DNA from: Clostridiales bacterium
GTDB taxonomy: Bacteria; Bacillota_A; Clostridia; Peptostreptococcales; Anaerovoracaceae
Assembly (NCBI GenBank): GCA_024697655.1
Contig: JAILFI010000223.1
Location: 1 to 17,406, forward strand
Direction: 5' to 3'
DNA: 17,406 nt
Shown here in pieces: positions 7,592 to 13,249 of the stretch (positions are counted from its first letter, which is position 1; each line of letters starts with the position of its first letter). The notes under the pieces are model-generated. The model was not told the origin of the DNA. It saw nothing but the letters and a program-made list of their open reading frames with translations, and searched no databases. Both the position numbers and the translations under genes were made by a program.

Positions 7592-8334
7592 TTGTCAGTC
7601 TCTTCCCTGTTCTGTCCATCTGTGTCAGTCGTCGTACGCTCTTGCGGCGTGCCAAGCAGCATCTGGCAGAGTTCTTCCGGTGTTTCACAGAAGACCTGCG
7701 CGCCGCGTGCCGCAAGGTACGTTTTGTCGCGGAATCCCCACGTGACCATGATCAGGTCGAGTCCCGCGTTCTGTGCTGTCTGGATATCCGTATCCCCGTC
7801 ACCGACATACACTGCCTTTTCAGGCGGTATGCCCCACTCCCGCAGGATCGCCAGAACACCGTCCGGTGCCGGCTTGCGCGGCACTCCCTGCTGCTCGCCG
7901 CGGGCAACGTCGAACATCCCCGGGAAATACCGCGGCATCAGCAGGGCGACGGCGGCGTCGGGTTTGTTGGACACGACCGCCGTCCGGACGTCCGCTTCCC
8001 TAAGCGCCAGCAACAGTTCCGGTATCCCTTCGTAGGCTTTTGTTTTGACATCCGCGTGCGCCTTGTACCACTCCCGCATGTCCGCGCAGACCTCGTCGAT
8101 CAGCGATTCGCGTCCCGCTTCATCCGGCAGGGACGCAAGGACTTCCTCCGGCAGCGCACCTGCCATGAGATTGCGGACGCCGTAGCCGATCAGCATGCGC
8201 ACCTCATCCAAAGAACGCGGCGGATAGCCGCGCTCTGTCAGCACATGATTGACGCTGTCGGCCAGATCTTCCAGCGTGTCCAGGATCGTCCCGTCCATGT
8301 CGAAGATGACAGCCGGATAAAGGGGTTTTTTCAT
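7588..8334 (-). CDS. HAD-family hydrolase, phosphoglycolate phosphatase-like (copy 2)
   Basis: A 248-residue paralogue of the next gene, colinear from end to end. Motifs are FDMDGT (Asp12, Asp14), SNK (Ser122), Lys154 in RKPAPD and GDGDTD (Asp179, Asp183). The pair share the phrases LEDLADSVNH/LGDLADSVNH, EVRMLIG and GVPRKPAPD, and a perfect 24-bp DNA identity encoding the motif III area (7861-7884 against 7124-7147). This points to tandem duplication. The start at 8334 overlaps the PAP2 gene stop as ATGA; with no strong ribosome site, translational coupling is likely. The substrate is unknown; phosphoglycolate is a family-level default. Confidence 0.93.
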   Translation of the reverse strand: MKKPLYPAVIFDMDGTILDTLEDLADSVNHVLTERGYPPRSLDEVRMLIGYGVRNLMAGALPEEVLASLPDEAGRESLIDEVCADMREWYKAHADVKTKAYEGIPELLLALREADVRTAVVSNKPDAAVALLMPRYFPGMFDVARGEQQGVPRKPAPDGVLAILREWGIPPEKAVYVGDGDTDIQTAQNAGLDLIMVTWGFRDKTYLAARGAQVFCETPEELCQMLLGTPQERTTTDTDGQNREETDK

Positions 8335-9188
8335 TCTATCGTTTCCGTTTCGTTCTGTTCTGCTGCAGGTTCCGCTGCGCTTCCTGCGGTGCGCGCTGCT
8401 TCGCTTTCTGCTATGCGCGCTGCTGCGCGGTCCGCCGCGTCTGGCTTCGCATGCATTCTGCGCGCTGCCGCAAGTTCGAGATCAGCGGCCCTTCCGCTGT
8501 TTACCATCTGCACGACTGCCATACCGATCAGAAGGCCGGTCGCAACCCCGGCGAGCCAGCCGCCCAGCACATCGGTCGGATGATGCACGCCCACGTAGAT
8601 CCGGGACAGACCGATCGCAACAGCAAGGAAGGCGCACAAAAGCGCCACCACGGGTTTTCTCCACAGTGTCCGCATCGGCGCTGCTTCGGCACCGGCCGCT
8701 CCATTGGGGAGCGCATGCATCGTATCTCTTTTATGGTAATACCAGATCAGCCACGCGAGCAGTCCGTACACCGCGATCGAAGTGATCGTGTGCCCGCTCG
8801 GGAAAGACCAGCCGGTCTCCTCGATGAGGCGGTAGATCTCATCCGGCCGGGGCCGTTCCACGGTCTCCTTGACGACGGCCTTGATCAGTGTCGTCAGAAT
8901 GGCAGCTGTAAAGACCGGCAGTCCGTACCGGTACCGGGTCTTCGGCAGCGCCAGCAGCAGCAGGATCAGGCAGATGATCGATGCAGTGTTGCCGCAGGTC
9001 GTGATGAGTTCGACAAATGTATTCAGCGCCGGTGTGCGCCAGCTGTAGACGATCTGCTCAAGCTGCCTGTCGAATGCGTCATACACGCCGCCCGCTGTCT
9101 GGAACGACAGTATGACAAACAGCGTATAGAGCACCGCCGCCGTAATGATCACCGGTAGATATTTTTTATAGGTGTGTTCTCTCTGCAT
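8331..9188 (-). CDS. PAP2-superfamily membrane phosphatase
   Basis: A 285-residue membrane protein with about six hydrophobic segments. The three phosphatase signatures are intact: KETVERPRP (K107 to P115), PSGH (130-133, with His133) and SRIYVGVHHPTD (195-206, with His202 and Asp206). This family dephosphorylates lipid phosphates such as undecaprenyl pyrophosphate, phosphatidate or phosphatidylglycerol phosphate; which one cannot be decided. After the last membrane segment a tail of about 50 residues is rich in Ala, Arg and Glu and is encoded by short GC-rich repeats (around 8384-8427). The start at 9188 has only a weak GAAAG upstream. It is first of four genes linked by ATGA overlaps. Confidence 0.92.
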   Translation of the reverse strand: MQREHTYKKYLPVIITAAVLYTLFVILSFQTAGGVYDAFDRQLEQIVYSWRTPALNTFVELITTCGNTASIICLILLLLALPKTRYRYGLPVFTAAILTTLIKAVVKETVERPRPDEIYRLIEETGWSFPSGHTITSIAVYGLLAWLIWYYHKRDTMHALPNGAAGAEAAPMRTLWRKPVVALLCAFLAVAIGLSRIYVGVHHPTDVLGGWLAGVATGLLIGMAVVQMVNSGRAADLELAAARRMHAKPDAADRAAARIAESEAARTAGSAAEPAAEQNETETIE

Positions 9189-9241
9189 TTTTTTCTTTCG
9201 TGTCCGGGGCAGCTGCCTTCAGCGCTCGGTTCCGTGCCGGC

Positions 9242-9291
9242 TTTCGCCAGCTTCCAGGTCCGTTTTCGCCAGCCGCCAAGTCCGTTTTCGC
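9242..9291 (-). repeat. 22-bp tandem repeat after the ybjQ-like gene
   Basis: Two 22-bp units (9242-9263 and 9264-9285) differ at only three positions and are followed by the start of a third (9286-9291). The array begins directly after the stop codon of the YbjQ-family gene, in the 103-bp gap before the PAP2 gene. Confidence 0.75.
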
Positions 9292-9615
9292 TTATTTCTG
9301 CACCGGGACGATCTTGACTGCGGTTCCGTAAGCGACGATCTCCGCCGCCCCCTGCATGATCGCTGCAGAAGAATACTTGACATCGATGACGCCGTCCGCA
9401 CCCATCGCCGCAGCGTTGTCCAACATGCGCTTGGTCGCGATCTCTCTGGCCTCGACGAGCATCTCCGTATAGCTTTCGATCTCACCGCCGACGAGGTTTT
9501 TCATCCCCGCCATGAAGTCCTTGCCGAGGTGCTTGGACTGGACGACATTGCCTTTGCAGAGGCCGAGTGCCTGGATGTTGGCGCCGGGCACGTAGTTGAT
9601 AGTGAGCATGAACAT
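9292..9615 (-). CDS. YbjQ/UPF0145-family protein (putative heavy-metal-binding domain)
   Basis: A 107-residue cytoplasmic protein of the family DUF74/YbjQ, usually about 100-110 residues. Recognisable features are the N-terminal NYVPG, the central FMAGMKNLVGGEIESYTEM, REIATKRMLDNAAAMGADGVIDVKY and the C-terminal YGTAVKI. The biochemical role is not established; a pentameric fold and metal binding have been proposed for homologues. ATG at 9615 is chosen because AAGGAGG sits 8 nt upstream and homologues begin near this point; an in-frame start 19 codons upstream lacks conserved sequence. It is the first gene after the 9729-9757 promoter. Confidence 0.88.
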   Translation of the reverse strand: MFMLTINYVPGANIQALGLCKGNVVQSKHLGKDFMAGMKNLVGGEIESYTEMLVEAREIATKRMLDNAAAMGADGVIDVKYSSAAIMQGAAEIVAYGTAVKIVPVQK

Positions 9616-9668
9616 ATTCTTTTCCTCCTTATTTCGTAAGACCGCCCTGGCGGCGGCCGGGGACTGCA

Positions 9669-9704
9669 TCATTGTCGGAGCGCAGCCGGCTGCATCTTCT
9701 TCAT
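9669..9704 (-). CDS. Possible 11-residue leader peptide upstream of ybjQ-like gene
   Basis: ATG at 9704 opens an 11-codon frame (MKKMQPAALRQ, stop TGA) with GAGGA about 6 nt upstream. It lies in the roughly 105-nt leader of the ybjQ-like gene. Its stop overlaps an in-frame ATGATG that could extend the main gene by 19 codons. It may be chance; there is no conserved or pause-type codon run. Confidence 0.2.
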   Translation of the reverse strand: MKKMQPAALRQ

Positions 9705-9728
9705 CGCGGTCCTCGCGCCTTCCGCTGC

Positions 9729-9757
9729 ATTATACCATGTGGCAAACCAAGTGACAA
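9729..9757 (-). promoter_or_regulatory. Sigma-A promoter of the ybjQ-PAP2-HAD-HAD-EamA unit
   Basis: On the minus strand TTGTCA (9752-9757, 5/6) and a perfect TATAAT (9729-9734) are spaced by 17 bp. No other good promoter is seen downstream until after the rhodanese terminator, so it may serve six genes. Confidence 0.85.
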
Positions 9758-9768
9758 AATGGTATATT
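9731..9768. promoter_or_regulatory. Divergent promoter region with 8-bp inverted repeat
   Basis: TATACCAT (9731-9738) and ATGGTATA (9759-9766) are perfect inverted repeats 20 bp apart, overlapping the minus-strand -10 on the left. A plausible plus-strand -10, TATATT (9763-9768), lies on the right for the plsC-like gene, with a poor -35, TGGCAA, 17 bp upstream (9740-9745). Between the arms GTGGCAAA and GTGACAAA form a direct repeat. The two divergent transcripts therefore share this DNA and possibly a regulator. Confidence 0.45.
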
Positions 9769-9835
9769 ATACAAGTAGTATACATTATTTCGCCGGAATC
9801 GCCTTTGCTTCCGCGAAACAGGAAGGATCATTTTT

Positions 9836-10684
9836 ATGAACGTCGTCAAAAATCTCCCTGCCCTCGTCAAGATCCTCGGCTCCCTGCCGGGGCTCCACAC
9901 GCTCAAAGGGCAGATCGACAGCGCCCGTGAGTCCGGTGACAGGGAAGCCGAACGCGAGGCGATCCTCGGCGCCACTATAAAATGGGGCAACCACCTGAAG
10001 AAGAGCTTTGACATCGACATCACGGTGGAAGGCAAAGAAAATCTGCCTGCTGAAGGTCCGGTCGTCTACATCTGCAACCACCAGAGTTTTGCGGATATCC
10101 CGGTGCTCTGCGCTGTGCTCGACACCGTGCAGTTCGCGTTCGTCGCCCGCGAAAACCTGAAACAGGTCCCGATCTATGGTACCTGGATGCGCCGGATCCG
10201 CAGCGTGATGATCAAGCGCGAAGACCCGCGCGCCGCGCTGCGTGCGATCTCCGAAGGCGTCGATCTCATCAAAGAAGGCTTCTCCCTGCTGATCTTCCCG
10301 GAAGGCACCCGTGCCAAATGTTCGCAGATGGCGGAGTTCAAAGCCGGCTCGATCAAGTTGGCGACCAAGCCCGGTGTGCCGATCATCCCGGTCAGCATCA
10401 ACGGTTCCTATGAATGCTTTGAAACCACGGAAGTCTTCCGCGGCAAGTGTCCGGTCGGCGTGATCATTCACCCGGCGATCGAGACAGCCGGCATCTCCCG
10501 GCAGGAGGAAAAAGCGCTGACCGGCAAGGTCCAGAAGATCGTCTTTGACGGCCTGACCCAACTGTGCGAACGCATGGGCACGCCGATACCGCGCGATCCG
10601 TCCGAGATCGCCGCAGAAGAAGCCGCCGCGGCAAAGGAGACGGCTGCGGCAAAGGAGGCGGCTGCGGAAACCGAGTCTGCATAG
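9836..10684 (+). CDS. plsC: 1-acyl-sn-glycerol-3-phosphate acyltransferase (PlsC-like)
   Basis: A 282-residue lysophosphatidate acyltransferase-type enzyme, which would add the second acyl chain in phosphatidic acid synthesis at the membrane. Motif I is NHQSFAD (His82, Asp87), motif III is FPEGTRA (154-160), and the closing VPIIPVSI (181-188) matches motif IV. About 55 residues precede the catalytic domain, and the last 30 residues are an Ala/Glu/Lys run encoded partly by an 18-bp tandem repeat (from about 10628). AGGAAGGA lies about 9 nt upstream of the ATG. It stands alone on the plus strand, divergent from ybjQ. Its stop codon and following bases are repeated downstream. Family is certain; acyl donor and exact acceptor are inferred. 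Confidence 0.92.
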   Translation: MNVVKNLPALVKILGSLPGLHTLKGQIDSARESGDREAEREAILGATIKWGNHLKKSFDIDITVEGKENLPAEGPVVYICNHQSFADIPVLCAVLDTVQFAFVARENLKQVPIYGTWMRRIRSVMIKREDPRAALRAISEGVDLIKEGFSLLIFPEGTRAKCSQMAEFKAGSIKLATKPGVPIIPVSINGSYECFETTEVFRGKCPVGVIIHPAIETAGISRQEEKALTGKVQKIVFDGLTQLCERMGTPIPRDPSEIAAEEAAAAKETAAAKEAAAETESA

Positions 10685-10775
10685 CCTGCCGCCGAGACTC
10701 CGCTGCTGCATAGCCTGCCGCCGGGTCCGCCGGGTCCGTCGAGGGCTCCGCTGCTGCATAGCCTGCCGCCGGGTC
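10678..10775 (+). repeat. Three copies of the plsC stop-codon region
   Basis: TGCATAGCCTGCCGCCG, which includes the TAG stop of the gene, occurs at 10678-10694, 10707-10723 and 10755-10771. The second and third copies lie inside a 30-bp perfect repeat (10698-10727 and 10746-10775, 48 bp apart). The first spacing is 29 bp. All lie before the terminator. Confidence 0.85.
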
Positions 10776-10827
10776 GGCCGAGCAGCGATTCCATATCGAA
10801 AAGCAAGCACATTACCACTAAATTCAC

Positions 10828-10856
10828 AAAAGCACAGGGCAGCACCTGTGCTTTTT
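10828..10856 (+). terminator. Rho-independent terminator after the plsC-like gene
   Basis: AAAAGCACAGG pairs perfectly with CCTGTGCTTTT around a GCAGCA loop, ending in five T's. The symmetric A/T ends would let it work in both directions, though no minus-strand gene is expected here. Confidence 0.9.
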
Positions 10857-10899
10857 CAGTGTCTATCCCTATCATGTGCGTAAAATATGTATTTGCAGC

Positions 10900-11000
10900 A
10901 TTTTCACCAAAAAATTTCAACGTTTTTAACCTCTTCATTACGTTTGAGCGACGATTCTCGCCGAACATGGCCAGAAACGTTGGTTTTTTTCGGTGAAAAT
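10900..11000. repeat. Imperfect 26-bp inverted repeat in a gene-free A/T-rich stretch
   Basis: The left arm 10900-10925 (starting ATTTTCACC) and right arm 10975-11000 (ending GGTGAAAAT) pair at about 22 of 26 positions, with a 49-bp loop. They lie between the plsC terminator and the promoter of the next plus-strand gene. The rest of 10857-11029 shows no credible gene; overlapping frames here run through the terminator and repeats. It could be a regulatory element, an untranslated RNA or a small degraded repeat element. Confidence 0.45.
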
Positions 11001-11029
11001 AGTCGTTTTCATCATTTTCACGCACACAC

Positions 11030-11058
11030 TTGCAATGTTTGGAAATATATGGTATTTT
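11030..11058 (+). promoter_or_regulatory. Candidate promoter for the 11107 gene
   Basis: TTGCAA (11030-11035) and TATTTT (11053-11058) are 17 bp apart, each matching consensus at 4/6, in an A/T-rich stretch. The predicted start near 11065 leaves a leader of about 40 nt. Confidence 0.45.
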
Positions 11059-11106
11059 TGAAAAGCTCTTTACGAACCATCGACGGAATCGCACGAAAGG
11101 ACACCT

Positions 11107-11946
11107 ATGTTACAGCAGGAATTATTTGAAGAGCTGGATGCTTTATGCGGCGCGTACGAGAAAACGCTCTCGCTGTTCGATCAGCTGCATGAATCGTATG
11201 ATGCCGGACTTTTGGCGGATTTTATGCGGGATGAGCAAATCTACTACTCGCTCAACTTTTTCAAAAACGGCGTCCATACGCAGCGCAGTATCCCGCCCGC
11301 CACCAAGGAAGGCGCGCGGTTGATCTGCCAGCTTCGCGAGAAGCGGGTCGTGATCCACGGCCGGCGCATCCTTCGGAAAAACGTCCGGGCGATTCGCAGC
11401 GCTTTGAAAGTCCTCGAAGTATATGAGCCGGAAAAGTACGCAGGAGCGTTGACCGGCAAAGATCCTTTCCCGCTGCCTGACCGGGATTTCCTGCCGGGAC
11501 AGCTCAACGCCGGCAAATGGATCCGCGACACATTGGAAGGACACTACAAAACCAACCCCTTCTTCCCGGAGCATCTGCGCTTTCAAACACGGTCCGGGCG
11601 GCTGGTGAGATCAAAGAGCGAGGTGTTCTGGGATGATGACCTGACGGAAGCAGGCGCGCTGTTTCGTTACGACAGCGAGATCCGCCTGCAAAACAGACGC
11701 GTGATCTACGCAGACTTCGTCGTTTTGCATCCGCGGGAGCATCGCCTTGTCATCATCGAACACTTTGGCAGGATGGACGACCCGGAGTACGCAATGAAAA
11801 ACCTGCACCGCCTGCAGACGTACGCAGACAGTGGATACCGCCTCGGCCGGGATGTATTCTTTACAATGGAATCCGCTGCCCGCCCGCTGACCCATGCGCA
11901 GATCAAAACGGTCATGCGGCAGGCAGGACTGTCCCGGACCCATTAA
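11107..11946 (+). CDS. Uncharacterised protein with PD-(D/E)XK-like motifs (SKSE...EHFG)
   Basis: A 279-residue soluble protein; ATG at 11107 with GAAAGGA upstream. I recognise no named gene. Residues 1-110 are helical and charged, with an early coiled-coil-like Glu/Leu-rich stretch. Residues about 165-255 carry SKSE (169-172), YADF (Asp203), VIIEHFG (Glu218, His219) and MDDPEY (223-228), then a beta strand ending FFTMES. The spacing Glu172-Asp203-Glu218 fits a restriction-endonuclease-type PD-(D/E)XK core, with His-Phe in place of the usual x-Lys after the last acidic residue. Function is therefore open: nuclease, inactive DNA-binding relative or something else. It is a single-gene unit with its own promoter and a terminator shared with thiT. 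It has no membrane segments or signal peptide. Confidence 0.85.
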   Translation: MLQQELFEELDALCGAYEKTLSLFDQLHESYDAGLLADFMRDEQIYYSLNFFKNGVHTQRSIPPATKEGARLICQLREKRVVIHGRRILRKNVRAIRSALKVLEVYEPEKYAGALTGKDPFPLPDRDFLPGQLNAGKWIRDTLEGHYKTNPFFPEHLRFQTRSGRLVRSKSEVFWDDDLTEAGALFRYDSEIRLQNRRVIYADFVVLHPREHRLVIIEHFGRMDDPEYAMKNLHRLQTYADSGYRLGRDVFFTMESAARPLTHAQIKTVMRQAGLSRTH

Positions 11947-11959
11947 AATAACCGTCCGG

Positions 11960-11994
11960 AAAAAAAGGACCGCCTTACCGGCGATCCTTCTTTT
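11960..11994. terminator. Bidirectional terminator between the 11107 gene and thiT
   Basis: On the minus strand AAGGATCGCC pairs with GGCGGTCCTT (one G-T pair) around GGTAA, followed by a run of T's, making a strong end for thiT. Read on the plus strand the same stem has one C/A mismatch and is followed by CTTTT, serving the 11107 gene. The two genes converge here. Confidence 0.85.
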
Positions 11995-12024
11995 CGCGTT
12001 GCATCCGCATTGAAATGACTGTCT

Positions 12025-12127
12025 TCAAATTCTCCGCGACCGCCGGTTCCGGTTCAGTTCTCAGCGATCGATGGCTCCTGGCTCAGTTCTCCGCGATCGA
12101 CGGCTCCCGGCTCAGTTCTCCGCGATC
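12025..12127 (-). repeat. 29-bp tandem repeat spanning the thiT stop codon
   Basis: The last bases of thiT, including GAGAACTGA (codons for Glu, Asn and the stop), recur downstream at an exact 29-bp period: stop triplets at 12112-12114, 12083-12085 and 12054-12056. A fourth, partial copy reaches 12025. Because 29 is not a multiple of 3, the copies fall in different frames. They lie before the shared terminator. Confidence 0.9.
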
Positions 12128-12765
12128 GCCTGGTCGCGGATGCGTTCGAACATACTGCGGATCTGCGGCACGTTGAGCAGGACCACGGTGATGACGCCTT
12201 CCACAGCGAGGTAGGTCAGGTTGTACCACAGCGACCAGGTCAGAGCGCTGAAGTTCTCCGGTGCATACGCGCCGAAGAAGATCACGCCGGACAGGACCGC
12301 ACAGACATAACGGCCGAGGACGCCGACGAGATAGGTGACGGTCAGGGACAGCTTGCCGCACTTGTCACGCAGCGGTGCACCAAGCGCCAGCGCACCGAAC
12401 GCGATCGGGTAATCAAGCAGCATCTGCACAGGGTGAATGACGTACGGGCCGAACAGCAGATTGAGCAGGCCGACCGCAGCGCCGACCATCAGGCCGCGGC
12501 GCGTGCCGTAGAAGTAGCCCGCCAGCACGATCGGTACCATAGAGAACAGCGTGATGCTGCCGCCCTGCGGCATGCGGAACAGCGTGATGTAGCTGAGCGC
12601 GATCGCCATCGCTGTCAGCAGCGCGCAGACGGCCATCGTCTTGGTGTCGGTCTTTTTCTTTTTCCCCGAAATGAGGATGAGCAGGAACAACGCTACGATC
12701 ACAACTACGATGATGACCTGTCCTGCCGTTGACTCTACGAATGCCTGTAATTTTTCTCCGGTCAT
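12112..12765 (-). CDS. thiT: Thiamine ECF transporter substrate-binding subunit ThiT
   Basis: A 217-residue membrane protein with about six core hydrophobic segments plus an extra N-terminal one (residues about 17-33), followed by a Lys-rich loop. The family phrase LSYITLFRMPQGGSITLFSM (57-76) and GPYVIHPVQMLLDYPIAF (106-123) identify ThiT, the S component that binds thiamine; it needs a shared EcfA/EcfA'/EcfT module, not found here. The TPP riboswitch upstream independently supports the role. The start at 12765 has AAGGAGG spaced by seven T's, and that site lies in a hairpin. It ends in a 29-bp repeat that includes the stop codon. Converges with the 11107 gene. Confidence 0.95.
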   Translation of the reverse strand: MTGEKLQAFVESTAGQVIIVVVIVALFLLILISGKKKKTDTKTMAVCALLTAMAIALSYITLFRMPQGGSITLFSMVPIVLAGYFYGTRRGLMVGAAVGLLNLLFGPYVIHPVQMLLDYPIAFGALALGAPLRDKCGKLSLTVTYLVGVLGRYVCAVLSGVIFFGAYAPENFSALTWSLWYNLTYLAVEGVITVVLLNVPQIRSMFERIRDQAIAEN

Positions 12766-12791
12766 AAAAAAACCTCCTTTTCTACAGGAGG
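12766..12791 (-). promoter_or_regulatory. Expression-platform hairpin: SD sequestration plus terminator-like U-tract
   Basis: On the minus strand CCTCCT (12786-12791) pairs with AGGAGG (12773-12778) around a 7-nt loop, and seven T's run straight into the thiT ATG. The 3' arm is the ribosome-binding site itself, so the fold would hide it; the T-run also makes the hairpin look like an intrinsic terminator. It is the likely output switch of the TPP riboswitch. Confidence 0.7.
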
Positions 12792-12935
12792 GGAGTGTTG
12801 GACGTTATGATAATCGCTCCGCCAAGCCGCTGCCTTACTTCGTAACCGTCGTCGGTTCACCCGTTGCCCACCGGTATGATCAGAAAACCAGCCGGCTGTC
12901 CGGGCGTGAGCTATTATACTTCGTCCATGTTCGCT

Positions 12936-13044
12936 TTCCCTACGCCGGCATTACCCGGATCAGGTTGGAGGGTATGCAGCACTGCGTGCCGCCGGACCTG
13001 TCTCCGGCTTTCCGCCTTGCCGCCTCTCAGCAAAAGCTCCCCTA
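12936..13044 (-). promoter_or_regulatory. TPP riboswitch (thi box)
   Basis: On the minus strand the thi-box elements appear in order: GGGGAGC at the 5' side, CTGAGAGG, a variable GC-rich arm, then ACCTGATCCGGGTAATGCC and GCGTAGGGAA closing the structure. These match the conserved CUGAGA and ACCUGAUCUGGAUAAUGCCAGCGUAGGGA elements. It binds thiamine pyrophosphate and should switch off thiT when thiamine is plentiful. About 170 nt separate it from the thiT start codon. Confidence 0.95.
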
Positions 13045-13050
13045 GCATGG

Positions 13051-13081
13051 AATATGTTTCCGCCGCGCCTGCTGATGTCAA
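13051..13081 (-). promoter_or_regulatory. Proximal candidate promoter of the thiT leader
   Basis: A perfect TTGACA (13076-13081) precedes CATATT/ACATAT (13051-13057) at 18-19 bp. Transcription would begin right at the 5' edge of the riboswitch, which favours it despite the modest -10. Confidence 0.45.
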
Positions 13082-13131
13082 TGGATAAGTGCCACTTTGC
13101 GCTGCGGAGCAGACTTTTCGCCTGCCAGACC

Positions 13132-13161
13132 ATTGTATCTGAACGGAAAAATGCCTGTCAA
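13132..13161 (-). promoter_or_regulatory. Distal candidate promoter of the thiT leader
   Basis: A perfect TTGACA (13156-13161) and TACAAT (13132-13137, 5/6) are spaced by 18 bp on the minus strand. By hexamers it is the better of the two thiT promoters. The 13046-13249 stretch holds no gene. Confidence 0.6.
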
Positions 13162-13211
13162 CGCGATAGGAATTTTCGCAATAATGCATTGTTGATCGCC
13201 GTTCTGCGACA

Positions 13212-13242
13212 CCCTTCTGCGGCTCCGCCCTTTGCGGCGCCG
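13212..13242 (-). repeat. Short GC-rich tandem repeat after lysO
   Basis: Two units of about 16 bp, CCCTTCTGCGGCTCCG (13212-13227) and a close variant (13228-13242), lie within 40 bp of the lysO stop codon. No U-tract follows, so no terminator is claimed for lysO. Confidence 0.45.
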
Positions 13243-13249
13243 CGCCGTC

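Noticed and set aside
6943..8583. 546-codon plus-strand frame
   Set aside because: Arg/Pro/Ser-rich shadow opposite the two HAD genes, which have complete catalytic motifs.
3862..9803. Recurring GGAATCGC/GCGATTCC words (3862, 3895, 4881, 9795) as a dispersed repeat family
   Set aside because: Similarity beyond 8-12 bases is poor and does not exceed what GC-rich sequence could give; a genome-wide search would be needed.
10468..11094. 208-codon minus-strand frame with a plausible-looking N-terminus
   Set aside because: It runs through the plsC terminator, the 3' repeats and antisense plsC coding sequence, and has no ribosome site that I can see; its N-terminal part reflects the inverted repeat.
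12911..12921. TATAAT on the minus strand just downstream of the TPP riboswitch
   Set aside because: No acceptable -35 at 16-18 bp, and a promoter there would bypass the riboswitch.
13217..13242. GC-rich palindromes after lysO as a terminator
   Set aside because: Stems are possible but no U-tract follows on the minus strand.
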